DNA of 64,000 nt from the NCBI RefSeq assembly GCF_032399705.1, contig NZ_CP135922.1:744001-808000 (forward strand), written 5' to 3'. Positions 17,660-26,458 of the stretch are shown one piece after another. The notes beneath the pieces are model-generated. The model was not told the origin of the DNA. It searched no databases and worked only from the letters and a program-made list of their open reading frames with translations. The stretch comes from Paenibacillus sp. BIC5C1. GTDB lineage: Bacteria; Bacillota; Bacilli; Paenibacillales; Paenibacillaceae. The position numbers and the translations under genes are program-made. Each line of letters starts with the position of its first letter. Position 1 is the stretch's first letter.

Positions 17660-17935
17660 TATACTTCGCGGTGCCACCTTAATTGGCCGCTGGTTTGCGG
17701 CCCACTTGAGGGATACGGATGGATTATATGCAAGAAGCCCGCATATTGCCTTATCGATATCCTGTCCATGGATAACGGCTGAACTTGCCGCCTTGCCTAC
17801 TGACGATCCGCGCTCCTGAGTTAGGTGGCAGAACGTGTTCAACTCGGAACTCCGAAGCCCATTTCCACATGACCGATACACCTGCTCACACCATCCGCCG
17901 GCTCTCTGAGGTATCTAATCCTGTATACTTCTCTT
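17599..17935 (-). promoter_or_regulatory. T-box leader of trpS
   Basis: The minus strand holds the T-box core AAGGTGGCACCGCG at 17667-17680, matching the AGGGTGGNACCGCG consensus. Upstream is a Stem I-like region with AGAGAGCCGG and GGATGGTG phrases, and downstream a terminator (17599-17659) that would compete with the antiterminator. Two TGG triplets lie in the expected specifier region, at 17865-17867 and 17859-17861; which is the specifier needs a structure model. Uncharged tRNA-Trp would promote read-through into trpS. Confidence 0.9.
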
Positions 17936-17977
17936 CATCATTGTTGATAACGTCCATTTACAATTTTTCACATTGTA

Positions 17978-18913
17978 TCATGCTTGATCTGGTTTGACCA
18001 GCTCACGTTTTCTTCCGCTCATATTGGTGCCAAGTACACCAGCGATGATCAGCAGAGCTCCAACAAAGTGGTAGCCATGAACAGGTTCATGCAAGATCCA
18101 GGCTCCGCCAGCAATCGAAATAAGCGTGGATAAATTACTGAATACACTCATTTTGGAAGCTTCCAGATGAGTCAGGGCATAACTCGCCAGCAGCGTGGAG
18201 AACATGGTGGAGAGGATGGCCAGATAGGCCAGTGCTCCTAGGTAAGATGCATCTCCCAGTGGCTTCACATAATCCATCATGGTTCCGCTCGACGCGTGAC
18301 GAATCAGGGAAGCTGCGTTGAAGACGATAAATCCAACCATCAGGGTCACCCAGGTCAATTCCATCGGTTTATATTTCTGCGCCAAGGGTCTTGCCAATAC
18401 ACCATAACCTGCAAAACAAACCGTGGAGAGCAGCAATAAAGCAATACCTTTAAAATTGCCTGCCGACATCCCGCTCCCTTTCATCAAGAAAATAAAGATA
18501 ACACCGGCCACGGACAACAGCAGGAACAGTTTTTGCAAAAGGGATGTACGTTCTTTTAGAAAGATAGAGGCCAACACAAGTGTGAATACGGGGGCCATCG
18601 CCTGGATAATCCCTGCTTCCGATGAGTTGGACGAGACTAGCCCGAATGCCTGAAAGGCAAAGAACAAAACAGGAGAGAGCAGCCCTAGCGGAATGATACG
18701 CCACAGATCACGAAGGGTTAGCTTGATTTTGATCCATCCAAAAATAACAGGGATGCTGACTACAAGTAACGACAAGGCAAAACGATGTGCCAATACATCA
18801 ATTGGATGTGCGACACTCACCGTCATTTTGACGAATAAAAAGGATAAACCAATAATGGCTGCATATAAAACAGCTGCTACATATGCATATGTTCTAGTCT
18901 GTCTATTGTTCAT
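17978..18913 (-). CDS. EamA/DMT family transporter
   Basis: A 311-residue integral membrane protein with ten predicted helices in two EamA repeats (about 10-145 and 155-300). Seen: LYAAIIGLSFLFVKMTV at the start, FALSLLVVSIPVIFGWI, and LHEPVHGYHFVGALLIIAGV in the second repeat. Such proteins export amino acids or other metabolites. It is divergent from a MocR-type regulator with shared control sequence between them, a pairing also seen with B. subtilis ydeK/ydeL and ydfC/ydfD. ATTGGAGGAAACCC gives a good ribosome site for the ATG at 18913. The substrate is unknown. Confidence 0.88.
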   Translation of the reverse strand: MNNRQTRTYAYVAAVLYAAIIGLSFLFVKMTVSVAHPIDVLAHRFALSLLVVSIPVIFGWIKIKLTLRDLWRIIPLGLLSPVLFFAFQAFGLVSSNSSEAGIIQAMAPVFTLVLASIFLKERTSLLQKLFLLLSVAGVIFIFLMKGSGMSAGNFKGIALLLLSTVCFAGYGVLARPLAQKYKPMELTWVTLMVGFIVFNAASLIRHASSGTMMDYVKPLGDASYLGALAYLAILSTMFSTLLASYALTHLEASKMSVFSNLSTLISIAGGAWILHEPVHGYHFVGALLIIAGVLGTNMSGRKRELVKPDQA

Positions 18914-19014
18914 GGGTTTCCTCCAATAATACGGTTTTTCTTTTCTAATTCAACGGAGCATAAGTTGCTGCGTACGCTGTCTGACCTTATTCAATATACT
19001 GCCAGACCAATAGT

Positions 19015-19050
19015 GGTACAATAGACAAAAACGTTTACTGTACCGGTACA
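19015..19050 (+). promoter_or_regulatory. GGTACA half-sites, probable MocR operator
   Basis: The gap between the divergent EamA and MocR genes holds GGTACA at 19015-19020 and a perfect 12-bp palindrome TGTACC-GGTACA at 19039-19050. The two GGTACA copies in the same orientation are 30 bp apart. MocR regulators typically bind direct repeats of such half-sites beside their own promoter. The repeat is seen; the binding protein is inferred. Confidence 0.55.
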
Positions 19051-19089
19051 CTTGAAGTAATGCTGAAGTCGGAGGAGGGGCAGAATCCA

Positions 19090-20484
19090 ATGAGAAAATA
19101 CGAAATCATCGCCGAATCACTTAAGCAATGGATCCAGGATCAATTGCGCCAGCAGAACAGTGGACAATGGCAGGATAAAGGCATCAAACTGCCGGCTGTG
19201 CGTGTTCTGGCTGAGCAATATCAATGTAGCGTAAGTACAGCCATACGCGCTTACGAGTGGCTGGAAGAGCGGCATCTGGTCTACGCGGTGCCTCAGTCCG
19301 GATATTATGCGGTACAGAATGGGGCTGAAGTGGAGGATGGAGAGTGGCAGGGGCCAATGGATTTTGCCTCCGCAGCTCCTGATCCGCGAGTATTCCCTTA
19401 TTCCGATTTTCGCCATTGTGTGGATCAGGCAATGGAGAAGAAACAGGCAGAGCTCTTCTTGTACGGAACCGAAAGAGGCTTGCCTTCCTTGATTGAACTA
19501 TTGCAGAAGCAATTCGCTGATTATCAGGTGTTTGCCCGGAAGGAGCAGTTCTTTATTACTTCAGGTGTGCAGCAGGCTCTAGCTGTTCTGGCGTTAATGC
19601 CTTTTCCGAATGGGAATAAGCAGGTGATGCTGGAACTGCCGGGTTATCATAATATGCCTTCGCTTCTACAAGGGCTGAATGTACCGATTGCTGGTGTGAG
19701 GCGTTCTCTGAATGGCCTGGATTGGGACGCGATCGAACGGCAGTTCCGCGAAGGAGATATCAAATTCTTTTATGTTATGCCGCGTTTTCATAACCCGATT
19801 GGAACTTCCCTGACAACAGCTGAGAAGAAAAGATTAATCCGGTTGGCGCAGCGTTATGATGTCTATCTGGTAGAGGATGATTTCTTGGCTGATCTGGAAG
19901 AGAACACGAAGCAGGACCCGTTATGGTCGTATGATACGGAGGGGCGAGTGATTTATCTGAAAAGTTACTCCAAAATCCTGTTTCCTGGCCTGCGGATTGG
20001 TGTGGCTATTCTGCCTGCAAGTCTTACTGCATCGTTTAGTAAATACAAAAAAATGCTCGACATAGACACCGCGGTACTATCCCAGGCAGCACTTGAGGTC
20101 TACATCCGTAACGGGATGTTTGCCCATCATGGCAAAGTCATCCGCAGCCGCTATGCTGCCCGGATGAACAAATTGTATCAGCAACTTAATTCCTTCCCAG
20201 ACTTCGGTCCATTTGCGAATGCACCGCGTACAGGTGGGGAGCATACGGTTCTGCCACTACCTAAGGATATGCCTCTCAGGGTCTTGCTGTCCCGGTTGGA
20301 TCAACGGGGAGTCATTGCCGATACAACAGAACGATATTATCCAGAAGGTGCACAGGAGATATATCAGGATAAAATGCTGCGGTTAAACATATCCAATGTA
20401 CCGAAGCAGCGGATCAAGGAAGGGTTGCGGATTATTCGTGAAGAAATAGCGAAACTGCAAAAGGCGTCCACACAAGCGGATTAA
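19090..20484 (+). CDS. MocR/PdxR-family regulator (GntR helix-turn-helix plus aminotransferase fold)
   Basis: A 464-residue transcription factor. Seen: an N-terminal winged helix of GntR type (about 1-75, KLPAVRVLAEQYQCSVSTAIRAYEWLEE), then a fold-type I aminotransferase-like domain with FITSGVQQALAVL, YVMPRFHNPIGTS, YLVEDDFLADLE and the PLP-lysine region IYLKSYSKILFPGLRIG. The lysine is present, so PLP binding is expected. The start chosen is ATG 19090, which has GGAGGAGGGG upstream; ATG 19060 would include that site in the protein. It is divergent from an EamA transporter that it probably controls. Family members sense PLP, amino acids or related compounds. Confidence 0.9.
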   Translation: MRKYEIIAESLKQWIQDQLRQQNSGQWQDKGIKLPAVRVLAEQYQCSVSTAIRAYEWLEERHLVYAVPQSGYYAVQNGAEVEDGEWQGPMDFASAAPDPRVFPYSDFRHCVDQAMEKKQAELFLYGTERGLPSLIELLQKQFADYQVFARKEQFFITSGVQQALAVLALMPFPNGNKQVMLELPGYHNMPSLLQGLNVPIAGVRRSLNGLDWDAIERQFREGDIKFFYVMPRFHNPIGTSLTTAEKKRLIRLAQRYDVYLVEDDFLADLEENTKQDPLWSYDTEGRVIYLKSYSKILFPGLRIGVAILPASLTASFSKYKKMLDIDTAVLSQAALEVYIRNGMFAHHGKVIRSRYAARMNKLYQQLNSFPDFGPFANAPRTGGEHTVLPLPKDMPLRVLLSRLDQRGVIADTTERYYPEGAQEIYQDKMLRLNISNVPKQRIKEGLRIIREEIAKLQKASTQAD

Positions 20485-20502
20485 TTGCTTGTGGGACGCC
20501 TT
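20461..20502. terminator. Terminator hairpin at the MocR stop codon
   Basis: AAGGCGTCC plus CACAAGC pairs with GCTTGTG plus GGACGCCTT, with one bulged base; the stop codon lies in the loop. A T run of four follows on the minus strand, so it may also end hemL transcription. Confidence 0.7.
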
Positions 20503-20566
20503 ATTTCATGCGATAAATTTCAGTGATGTTTGCTATGACACAATGTGTGAATTGTTAGATAACGGT

Positions 20567-21886
20567 TTACGCCTGAGCCATAGCTTTAAAGGAAGCTTCT
20601 GCGGCTTCAAGTGTTTCCGCAACATCCTTGTCCGTATGTGCAGTGGTCAGGAACCAGGCTTCATATTTGGAAGGAGCCAGATTAATGCCACGATTCAGCA
20701 TATGACGGAAGAAGGAAGCGAACTGTTCACCATCGGTATCCTGAGCTTGATCGTAATTCGTAACCGGGTGATCACAGAAGTGAGTGGAGAAGGCGCCACG
20801 AATTCGGTTAATGGTTAACGCAATGCCATGACGATCCGCAGAAGCCTGAAGGCCTGTTGTCAGATCAATCGCAAGACGTTCCATCTCCGCATATACACCT
20901 TCGCCTTGCAGAACTTCCAGACAAGCGATACCCGCAGAGATAGACGCAGGGTTACCTGCCATCGTTCCGGCTTGATAGGCCGGGCCGAGTGGAGCAACCT
21001 GCTCCATAACCTGTTTACGACCGCCGTAAGCACCGATGGGCAGACCACCGCCGATGATTTTGCCAAGTGCAGTCAGATCCGGTTCGATCTCCGAATGATT
21101 GTCCAGTCCCGCGTAAGTCTGTGTAGAGCCATAGTGGAAACGGAAGGCTGTAATGACCTCATCGTAAATGACGAGCGAGCCGTTGTCCCGAGTCATGGCA
21201 CAGAGTCCTTCCAGGAAGCCAGGTTCCGGCATAACCATACCGAAGTTGCCGACAATCGGTTCAACCATGACTGCGGCGACATCATCGCCCCAACGCTCCA
21301 GAGCCGCTTTTAGGCTGTCCAGATCGTTAAAAGGTACCGTGATGACTTCGTGCGCAATGCTCGTTGGAATACCTGCACTATCAGGAATACCCAGCGTGGA
21401 AGGCCCAGAACCTGCTGCCACAAGAACCAAGTCGGAGTGACCGTGATAACATCCAGCGAATTTCACAATTTTATTACGTTTGGTGTAGGCACGGGCAACC
21501 CGGATGGTGGTCATGACTGCTTCTGTACCGGAGTTTACAAAGCGAACCTTATCCATTGAAGGAATGGCTTCCTTCAGCATTTTGGCGAGTTTGATCTCAA
21601 GTTCCGTAGGCGTACCATACAGCACACCATTTGCTGCTGCCTCGGTAATCGCTTGGGTAATATGAGGGTGGGCATGTCCTGTAACAATCGGGCCGTAGGC
21701 CGCGAGATAATCGATATAACGGTTGTCGTCGACATCCCAGAAGTGCGCACCTTGCGCTTTTTTCATAAAGACAGGCGCTCCGCCACCCACCGCTTTGAAA
21801 GAGCGGGAGGGACTGTTCACACCTCCTACAATATGTTGAAGTGCTTCTTCGTATAAAAGCTCGGAACGGGAACGTGATGGATTCAT
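20567..21886 (-). CDS. hemL: Glutamate-1-semialdehyde 2,1-aminomutase
   Basis: A PLP enzyme of 439 residues that converts glutamate-1-semialdehyde to 5-aminolevulinate in haem and sirohaem synthesis. Seen: [20 protein letters not shown] near the start, [41 protein letters not shown], and the PLP lysine Lys276 in [16 protein letters not shown]. Length is normal. The start ATG at 21886 has AAGGAAG upstream; the longer frame to 21967 has no support. It stands apart from other hem genes here, so it may be the second, stand-alone GSA aminomutase that many Bacillales carry. A terminator lies between it and the upstream LCP gene. Confidence 0.95.
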   Translation of the reverse strand: MNPSRSRSELLYEEALQHIVGGVNSPSRSFKAVGGGAPVFMKKAQGAHFWDVDDNRYIDYLAAYGPIVTGHAHPHITQAITEAAANGVLYGTPTELEIKLAKMLKEAIPSMDKVRFVNSGTEAVMTTIRVARAYTKRNKIVKFAGCYHGHSDLVLVAAGSGPSTLGIPDSAGIPTSIAHEVITVPFNDLDSLKAALERWGDDVAAVMVEPIVGNFGMVMPEPGFLEGLCAMTRDNGSLVIYDEVITAFRFHYGSTQTYAGLDNHSEIEPDLTALGKIIGGGLPIGAYGGRKQVMEQVAPLGPAYQAGTMAGNPASISAGIACLEVLQGEGVYAEMERLAIDLTTGLQASADRHGIALTINRIRGAFSTHFCDHPVTNYDQAQDTDGEQFASFFRHMLNRGINLAPSKYEAWFLTTAHTDKDVAETLEAAEASFKAMAQA

Positions 21887-21911
21887 AAAATAACTTCCTT
21901 TCGTATTAGAT

Positions 21912-21958
21912 AAACAAAACACAGCGAGAGGGCAGCATATGGGCTGCCCTCTTCGTGT
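21912..21958 (-). terminator. Rho-independent terminator after the LCP gene
   Basis: On the minus strand, AGAGGGCAGC pairs with GCTGCCCTCT around a short loop, followed by a T-rich stretch. It separates the LCP gene from hemL. Confidence 0.75.
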
Positions 21959-21966
21959 GCACTTCA

Positions 21967-23010
21967 TTACTGTGCAGGTTGCTTGGAGTCTTGTTCGTCA
22001 CCACTTGCCGTTTTGTCTTCGGCTCCGGTAGTACTGCCTTCTTCTTGAACAGGAGGATGAATGATATCTTGAATATATTGCTTGAGTTTTTCCTCATTGG
22101 TTACCGTCAGCACCTCAGCACCGCCTGGTGTCCGCTCTTCCTTGAGCATTTTCATTGGCGGGATTTGCTCGCTGCCGTTCATGCTGCTCTGATATCCGAG
22201 TCCGCCCAGCTTCCACATGTCGGATAGGGTCAGATTGGTATCTACATAAGGATTTACTTCTTCCAGAATGGAAGGCAGCTTGGCTATCGTTGTTGTTGAC
22301 TGCATTTTCGCTGCTACAGCTTTCAGGAATTCGCGCTGCCGTTCGGAACGGGCATAATCCGACATGGCATCATGACGGAAGCGAACGTACATGAGAGCCG
22401 TGTCGCCATCCAAATGCTGGTAGCCTTTTTTCAAATCAATATCGTATTCATTATTGTCCGCTTTACTTGTATAGTGCATGTCCTTCTCTACGTCAAAATC
22501 CACACCGCCAACGGCGTCCACCAATTTGATGAATCCTTGGAAATCGGTATACACATAATACTGGACAGGGATACCCAGCAGGTCTCCGGCAGCTTTCATT
22601 GCCACGTTGGGACCATGGGTAATCGCAGTATTGATGCGTTCCTTGCCATAGCCGTCAATATTGACGTATGTGTCGCGCAGAATGGAGAATAAATTAATTT
22701 TTTTGGTGAGTGGGTCAAGCGACACGACCATCATGCTGTCAGAACGAGGGACTTCCCCTTTCTCCAGCCCGCGGGCATCAACACCCATAACGAGAATATT
22801 TACCGTTTCGGTGCCTTCCCATTTCGGAGGATCCGGTGTACTTACTTTTTCAACATTTTCGATACCGGCAAACGGCGATTCATCGCCTTCCTTTTGCAAG
22901 CCATTCAACTGATTGAGAATAGAACCGAAATAAAATGCCGCAGCGCCTCCAACAATCAGCACGAAGGCGGCAAGAGAAATCCATATGGTTCTCTTCGTCT
23001 TTCTGGTCAT
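21967..23010 (-). CDS. LytR-CpsA-Psr (LCP) family protein
   Basis: A 347-residue membrane-anchored enzyme of the family that moves anionic glycopolymers such as teichoic acids from lipid carriers to peptidoglycan. Seen: a basic N-terminus and one transmembrane helix (about 9-29), then the LCP domain with [63 protein letters not shown] and [20 protein letters not shown], which hold the conserved Asp and Arg residues that bind the polyprenyl phosphate. The C-terminal 35 residues are polar and Glu/Gln-rich. AAAGGAGA precedes the ATG. It is a single-gene unit, divergent from an ABC-2 transporter operon. Confidence 0.92.
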   Translation of the reverse strand: MTRKTKRTIWISLAAFVLIVGGAAAFYFGSILNQLNGLQKEGDESPFAGIENVEKVSTPDPPKWEGTETVNILVMGVDARGLEKGEVPRSDSMMVVSLDPLTKKINLFSILRDTYVNIDGYGKERINTAITHGPNVAMKAAGDLLGIPVQYYVYTDFQGFIKLVDAVGGVDFDVEKDMHYTSKADNNEYDIDLKKGYQHLDGDTALMYVRFRHDAMSDYARSERQREFLKAVAAKMQSTTTIAKLPSILEEVNPYVDTNLTLSDMWKLGGLGYQSSMNGSEQIPPMKMLKEERTPGGAEVLTVTNEEKLKQYIQDIIHPPVQEEGSTTGAEDKTASGDEQDSKQPAQ

Positions 23011-23135
23011 GCTAGCTCTCCTTTGTATTCAAAATAAATGATGATGAGTCCAATTTGATCTAGCCTGGGCTTTCCGTACACGACATATCTGTGAGATGCA
23101 ACAGAGGACGCGGCCTAAGACTATTTTTTTAAAGC

Positions 23136-23165
23136 TTGCTGAATTTTGACTGATACTATTATAAT
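23136..23165 (+). promoter_or_regulatory. Predicted SigA promoter of the ABC-2 operon
   Basis: TTGCTG (23136-23141) and TATAAT (23160-23165) are separated by 18 bases, about 50 bases before the ATG of the ATPase gene. Confidence 0.55.
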
Positions 23166-23215
23166 TTCTTTTTGGGCTACAAGCAATTTCAACAAAATCC
23201 AAGTGAGGTATAATC

Positions 23216-24262
23216 ATGCTGGCGATTGATGTCAAAGATTTACGCAAGTCGTTTAGCGTCCAGAAAAGTCGAGGAGGACTTAAGGGCGCATTCCAGGATC
23301 TGTTTGCACGTCAATACCAGGAGGTATTGGCTGTAAATGATATTTCATTTCAGATTCCGCAGGGCGAAATATGCGGATATATTGGGGAGAACGGTGCCGG
23401 TAAATCAACAACGATCAAGATGTTGACCGGCATTTTGGTGCCTACTTCAGGGCAAATATCGGTTGGTGGATATGTTCCGTATCAGGAACGTGAGAAGTTT
23501 GTACAGAATATTGGTGTCGTTTTTGGTCAACGCAGCCAACTCTGGTGGGATATTGGTGTCATTGAGTCTTTCCATCTGCTGCGCAAAGTGTATCGAGTAG
23601 GAGAGGTCGATTTTCGCAAACGTCTGGATGAATTGGTTGAGCGGTTACAGCTTCAGGATCTGCTGAACCGTCCGGTTCGTAAGCTCAGTCTTGGACAGCG
23701 TATGCGCTGTGAGCTGGTTGCTGCGCTGTTGCATAATCCGGATATTGTGTTTCTGGATGAACCAACCATTGGTCTGGATATTGTCGTCAAGTCGGAAATC
23801 CGTGAATTCCTGAAAGACATGAACAAGGAACACGGAACAACCATTTTGCTGACAACCCACGATCTGCAGGACATCGAAGCTTTATGTTCAAGAGTTATTA
23901 TGCTCGATGCGGGCAATATCATCTATGATGGCGGGTTGGATCATCTCAAATCCCAGTGGGGCAAAGAACGGGAAATCCGGTTCAAGTTTGGTACGGCTCA
24001 CCCCATGGAACAAATGCTGGAATGGACAGCGGCGCTTCCTGTTCGCTGGACGGTGGAGAATGAGCTGTCCGCATCGGTCTGGATTCCACTTGAACTCAAC
24101 GTGTCGGATGTGCTGGGACGTGTCGTTGGACAGGCAGATATTACCGATATTCAGATTATTGAGATTAACACGGATGAAATCGTGCGCAGTATTTACCAAT
24201 CCGGTTCAGCCGAGCGTCCCGAGATTGTGGGCGCAAAGAACGAAGCGGTGGGTGTATCCTAA
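23216..24262 (+). CDS. ABC-2 type transporter ATP-binding protein
   Basis: A 348-residue cytoplasmic ATPase. Seen: Walker A GENGAGKST at 57-65, the signature LSLGQRMRCELVAALLHNPD, Walker B IVFLDEPTIGLD, and the switch histidine in LLTTHD. The N-terminus carries a long loop (about 15-35) typical of the group whose partners are a pair of six-helix ABC-2 permeases. The C-terminal 110 residues form an accessory domain. The two permease genes follow directly. Such systems are usually exporters; the cargo here is unknown. Confidence 0.92.
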   Translation: MLAIDVKDLRKSFSVQKSRGGLKGAFQDLFARQYQEVLAVNDISFQIPQGEICGYIGENGAGKSTTIKMLTGILVPTSGQISVGGYVPYQEREKFVQNIGVVFGQRSQLWWDIGVIESFHLLRKVYRVGEVDFRKRLDELVERLQLQDLLNRPVRKLSLGQRMRCELVAALLHNPDIVFLDEPTIGLDIVVKSEIREFLKDMNKEHGTTILLTTHDLQDIEALCSRVIMLDAGNIIYDGGLDHLKSQWGKEREIRFKFGTAHPMEQMLEWTAALPVRWTVENELSASVWIPLELNVSDVLGRVVGQADITDIQIIEINTDEIVRSIYQSGSAERPEIVGAKNEAVGVS

Positions 24263-24263
24263 C

Positions 24264-25058
24264 ATGAATAGTGCTTTTTTCGATTTTATGCGCATTCGGT
24301 TCCTGACAATGCTTGCATACCGGGTGAATTATTATTCCGGCATTTTGATATATACGCTGAATATCGGCGTGTATTACTTTACGTGGCAAGCCATTTACGG
24401 CAGTAGTGGTGAACTGGGCGGTTTTACGGCAGCTCAGATGACGACATATGTGGCTGTATCGTGGATGGCGCGTGCGTTTTATTTTAACAATCTGGACCGT
24501 GAAATAGCCGCAGACATTCGGGATGGCTCCATCGCCATTCAATTCATAAGACCGATCAACTATGTCATGGTCAAAATGATGCAAGGACTAGGCGAAGGTA
24601 TTTTCCGTTTCCTGCTGCTCATGATTCCTGGAATGCTCATTGCCATTCTGTTGTTCCCGGTTGAATTGCCTACGGCGCCGTCCGCGTGGATTGGCTTTTT
24701 GGTTATGCTGTTCTTCAGTTTCCTCATTAACTCCCAGATTAATGTCATTACGGGACTGGCCGCATTTTTTGTGGAAAACAATGAAGGTATGATGCGCATG
24801 AAGCGCGTTGTGGTTGATCTGTTTTCGGGTCTGATCATTCCAATCAGCCTCTATCCGGGCTGGATGTCCGCAGTGATGAAAGTATTGCCTTTTCAGGCCA
24901 TTACGTATCTACCCGGTTCGGTTTTCACTGGAAGAGTGGAAGGCACAGGCATCTGGAGCGTACTCGGCATTCAGGTGTTCTGGTTTGTCATACTGCTCAT
25001 TCCGATGATGCTGATCTGGCGTCAGGCGCGCAAGCGTCTGTTCGTGCAAGGAGGATAA
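24264..25058 (+). CDS. ABC-2 family transporter permease
   Basis: A 264-residue integral membrane protein with about six helices, of the ABC-2 permease group that pairs with NatA-like ATPases. Seen: a start FDFMRIRFLTMLAYRVNYYS, the amphipathic first block usual for the family, then YFNNLDREIAADIRDGSIAI, the coupling region. The start is ATG 24264, one base after the ATPase stop; the much longer frame from 23907 is only read-through of the ATPase gene. The ribosome site is weak, which suggests coupling to upstream translation. Confidence 0.88.
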   Translation: MNSAFFDFMRIRFLTMLAYRVNYYSGILIYTLNIGVYYFTWQAIYGSSGELGGFTAAQMTTYVAVSWMARAFYFNNLDREIAADIRDGSIAIQFIRPINYVMVKMMQGLGEGIFRFLLLMIPGMLIAILLFPVELPTAPSAWIGFLVMLFFSFLINSQINVITGLAAFFVENNEGMMRMKRVVVDLFSGLIIPISLYPGWMSAVMKVLPFQAITYLPGSVFTGRVEGTGIWSVLGIQVFWFVILLIPMMLIWRQARKRLFVQGG

Positions 25059-25062
25059 CAGA

Positions 25063-25848
25063 GTGTACTATATGGGTCTGATCTGGGAATATTTAAAAAA
25101 TTATATGAAAACACGTCTCACGTACCGTGCCGACTTTTGGGTTGAGATCCTTTCGGATTTGCTGTTCCAGGCAACCAATCTGATCTTTATCTTTGTGGTT
25201 TTCCGACATACGGATAATTTGGGCGGCTGGAGTGAGAGTGAAGTCCTTTTTGTTTATGGATATTTTATGGTGCCGTATGGCATCTTCAGTTGTTTTATCA
25301 ATCTGTGGGGGTTCAGTGAACGGTATATTGTCAAAGGCGAGATGGATCGCATATTAACACGACCTGCGCATAACCTGTTCCAGATTTTACTCGAAAATGT
25401 GGACCCGCCTGCACTTGTAGGTTCTTTTATCGGTCTGATCATTATGGTTATCAGTGGTGCAGAGATGGGACTTATGCTGGAGTGGTGGCATATTCCGGCC
25501 CTTATTATTCTTACTCTTAGCTCAGTGTTAATCTATGCAGGAATCTATATCACTTTGACGTCGTTGTCTTTTTATTCGGACGCGCCTACAGGCATCCTGC
25601 CATTAATGTACAACATTCAGGGATATGGACGTTATCCGGTAACCATCTATAACCGCGCGATTCAGGTCCTGTTAACGTGGGTCATTCCATTTGCCTTCGT
25701 GGGTATTTATCCGGCAGCCCTGTTCCTGGAACGATCCGAAATGCATCGAATGGCGATGCTAACACCTGTGATGGGATTGGTGTTTGGCTCCATCGGTCTT
25801 CTTCTGTGGAATTATGGTGTGAAGAAGTATCGCGGAGCAGGATCATAA
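25063..25848 (+). CDS. ABC-2 family transporter permease, second subunit
   Basis: A 261-residue membrane protein with about six helices, paralogous in layout to the preceding permease. Seen: YLKNYMKTRLTYRADFWVEI at the start and FSERYIVKGEMDRILTRP in the cytoplasmic coupling region. The start is GTG 25063, with AAGGAGG eight bases upstream; an ATG at 25072 is a weaker option. Both permeases together would form the channel for the ATPase encoded first. The gene lies four bases behind its partner. Confidence 0.88.
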   Translation: MYYMGLIWEYLKNYMKTRLTYRADFWVEILSDLLFQATNLIFIFVVFRHTDNLGGWSESEVLFVYGYFMVPYGIFSCFINLWGFSERYIVKGEMDRILTRPAHNLFQILLENVDPPALVGSFIGLIIMVISGAEMGLMLEWWHIPALIILTLSSVLIYAGIYITLTSLSFYSDAPTGILPLMYNIQGYGRYPVTIYNRAIQVLLTWVIPFAFVGIYPAALFLERSEMHRMAMLTPVMGLVFGSIGLLLWNYGVKKYRGAGS

Positions 25849-25896
25849 AACAGAAGTCCTTTGTGAAAGGAAAGAAGAGATAAAGGAGGGTATGTT

Positions 25897-26361
25897 TTGA
25901 CATTAACTGAAGGCAAGCTCGCACCAGACTTTGAACTTCCGTCTAGTACGGGAGAGACGGTGAAGCTCTCGGATTATCGCGGACAGCGGGTGCTGATTTA
26001 TTTTTACCCGAAGGATATGACTTCTTCCTGCACACAGCAGGCATGCGATTTCCGTGATCGTCATGAGGAGTTCAAGGGGTTAAATACAGTTATTCTGGGG
26101 ATTAGTATTGATCCGATGAAGCAGCACGACAAATTCATAGCCAAATACGGCTTGCCATTCATCTTGTTATCCGACGAAGAACATAAGGTTGCCGAGCAAT
26201 ACGGCGTATGGCAGCTCAAAAAGATGTATGGCAAGGAATACATGGGGATGGTACGCTCCACGTTTCTCATTGATGAAGAGGGTGTACTTCTGAAGTCGTG
26301 GTTGAAAGTGCGGGTTAAAGGCCATATTGAAGCAGCACTTGAGGCTGTACAGCAACTTTAG
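25897..26361 (+). CDS. bcp: Thioredoxin-dependent thiol peroxidase (Bcp/PrxQ)
   Basis: A 154-residue cytoplasmic peroxiredoxin that reduces hydroperoxides. Seen: LAPDFELPSSTGETVKLSDY at the start, and the active site YPKDMTSSCTQQAC with peroxidatic Cys45 and resolving Cys50, the five-residue spacing of the PrxQ group. The usual TPGCT is TSSCT here, but the general P-xxx-T-xx-C pattern is kept. The start is TTG at 25897, with AAAGGAGGG six bases upstream; the nearby ATG at 25892 is out of frame and stops at once. It follows the ABC-2 operon by 48 bp and may be read with it. Confidence 0.93.
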   Translation: MTLTEGKLAPDFELPSSTGETVKLSDYRGQRVLIYFYPKDMTSSCTQQACDFRDRHEEFKGLNTVILGISIDPMKQHDKFIAKYGLPFILLSDEEHKVAEQYGVWQLKKMYGKEYMGMVRSTFLIDEEGVLLKSWLKVRVKGHIEAALEAVQQL

Positions 26362-26410
26362 GAAGTTAACTCGTCTGTTCTCTACACATCGAAAAAATGT
26401 TTACTTCATA

Positions 26411-26458
26411 ATAAAGGCTGTGTTCGCGGTATATATACCGTGAAGCACAGCCTTTTTA
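26411..26458. terminator. Bidirectional terminator
   Basis: AAAGGCTGTG and CACAGCCTTT form the outer stem, with an inner CGCGGTATATATACCG-like pairing. A and T runs flank it on both sides. It lies between the convergent bcp and gerAB-type genes. Confidence 0.8.
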
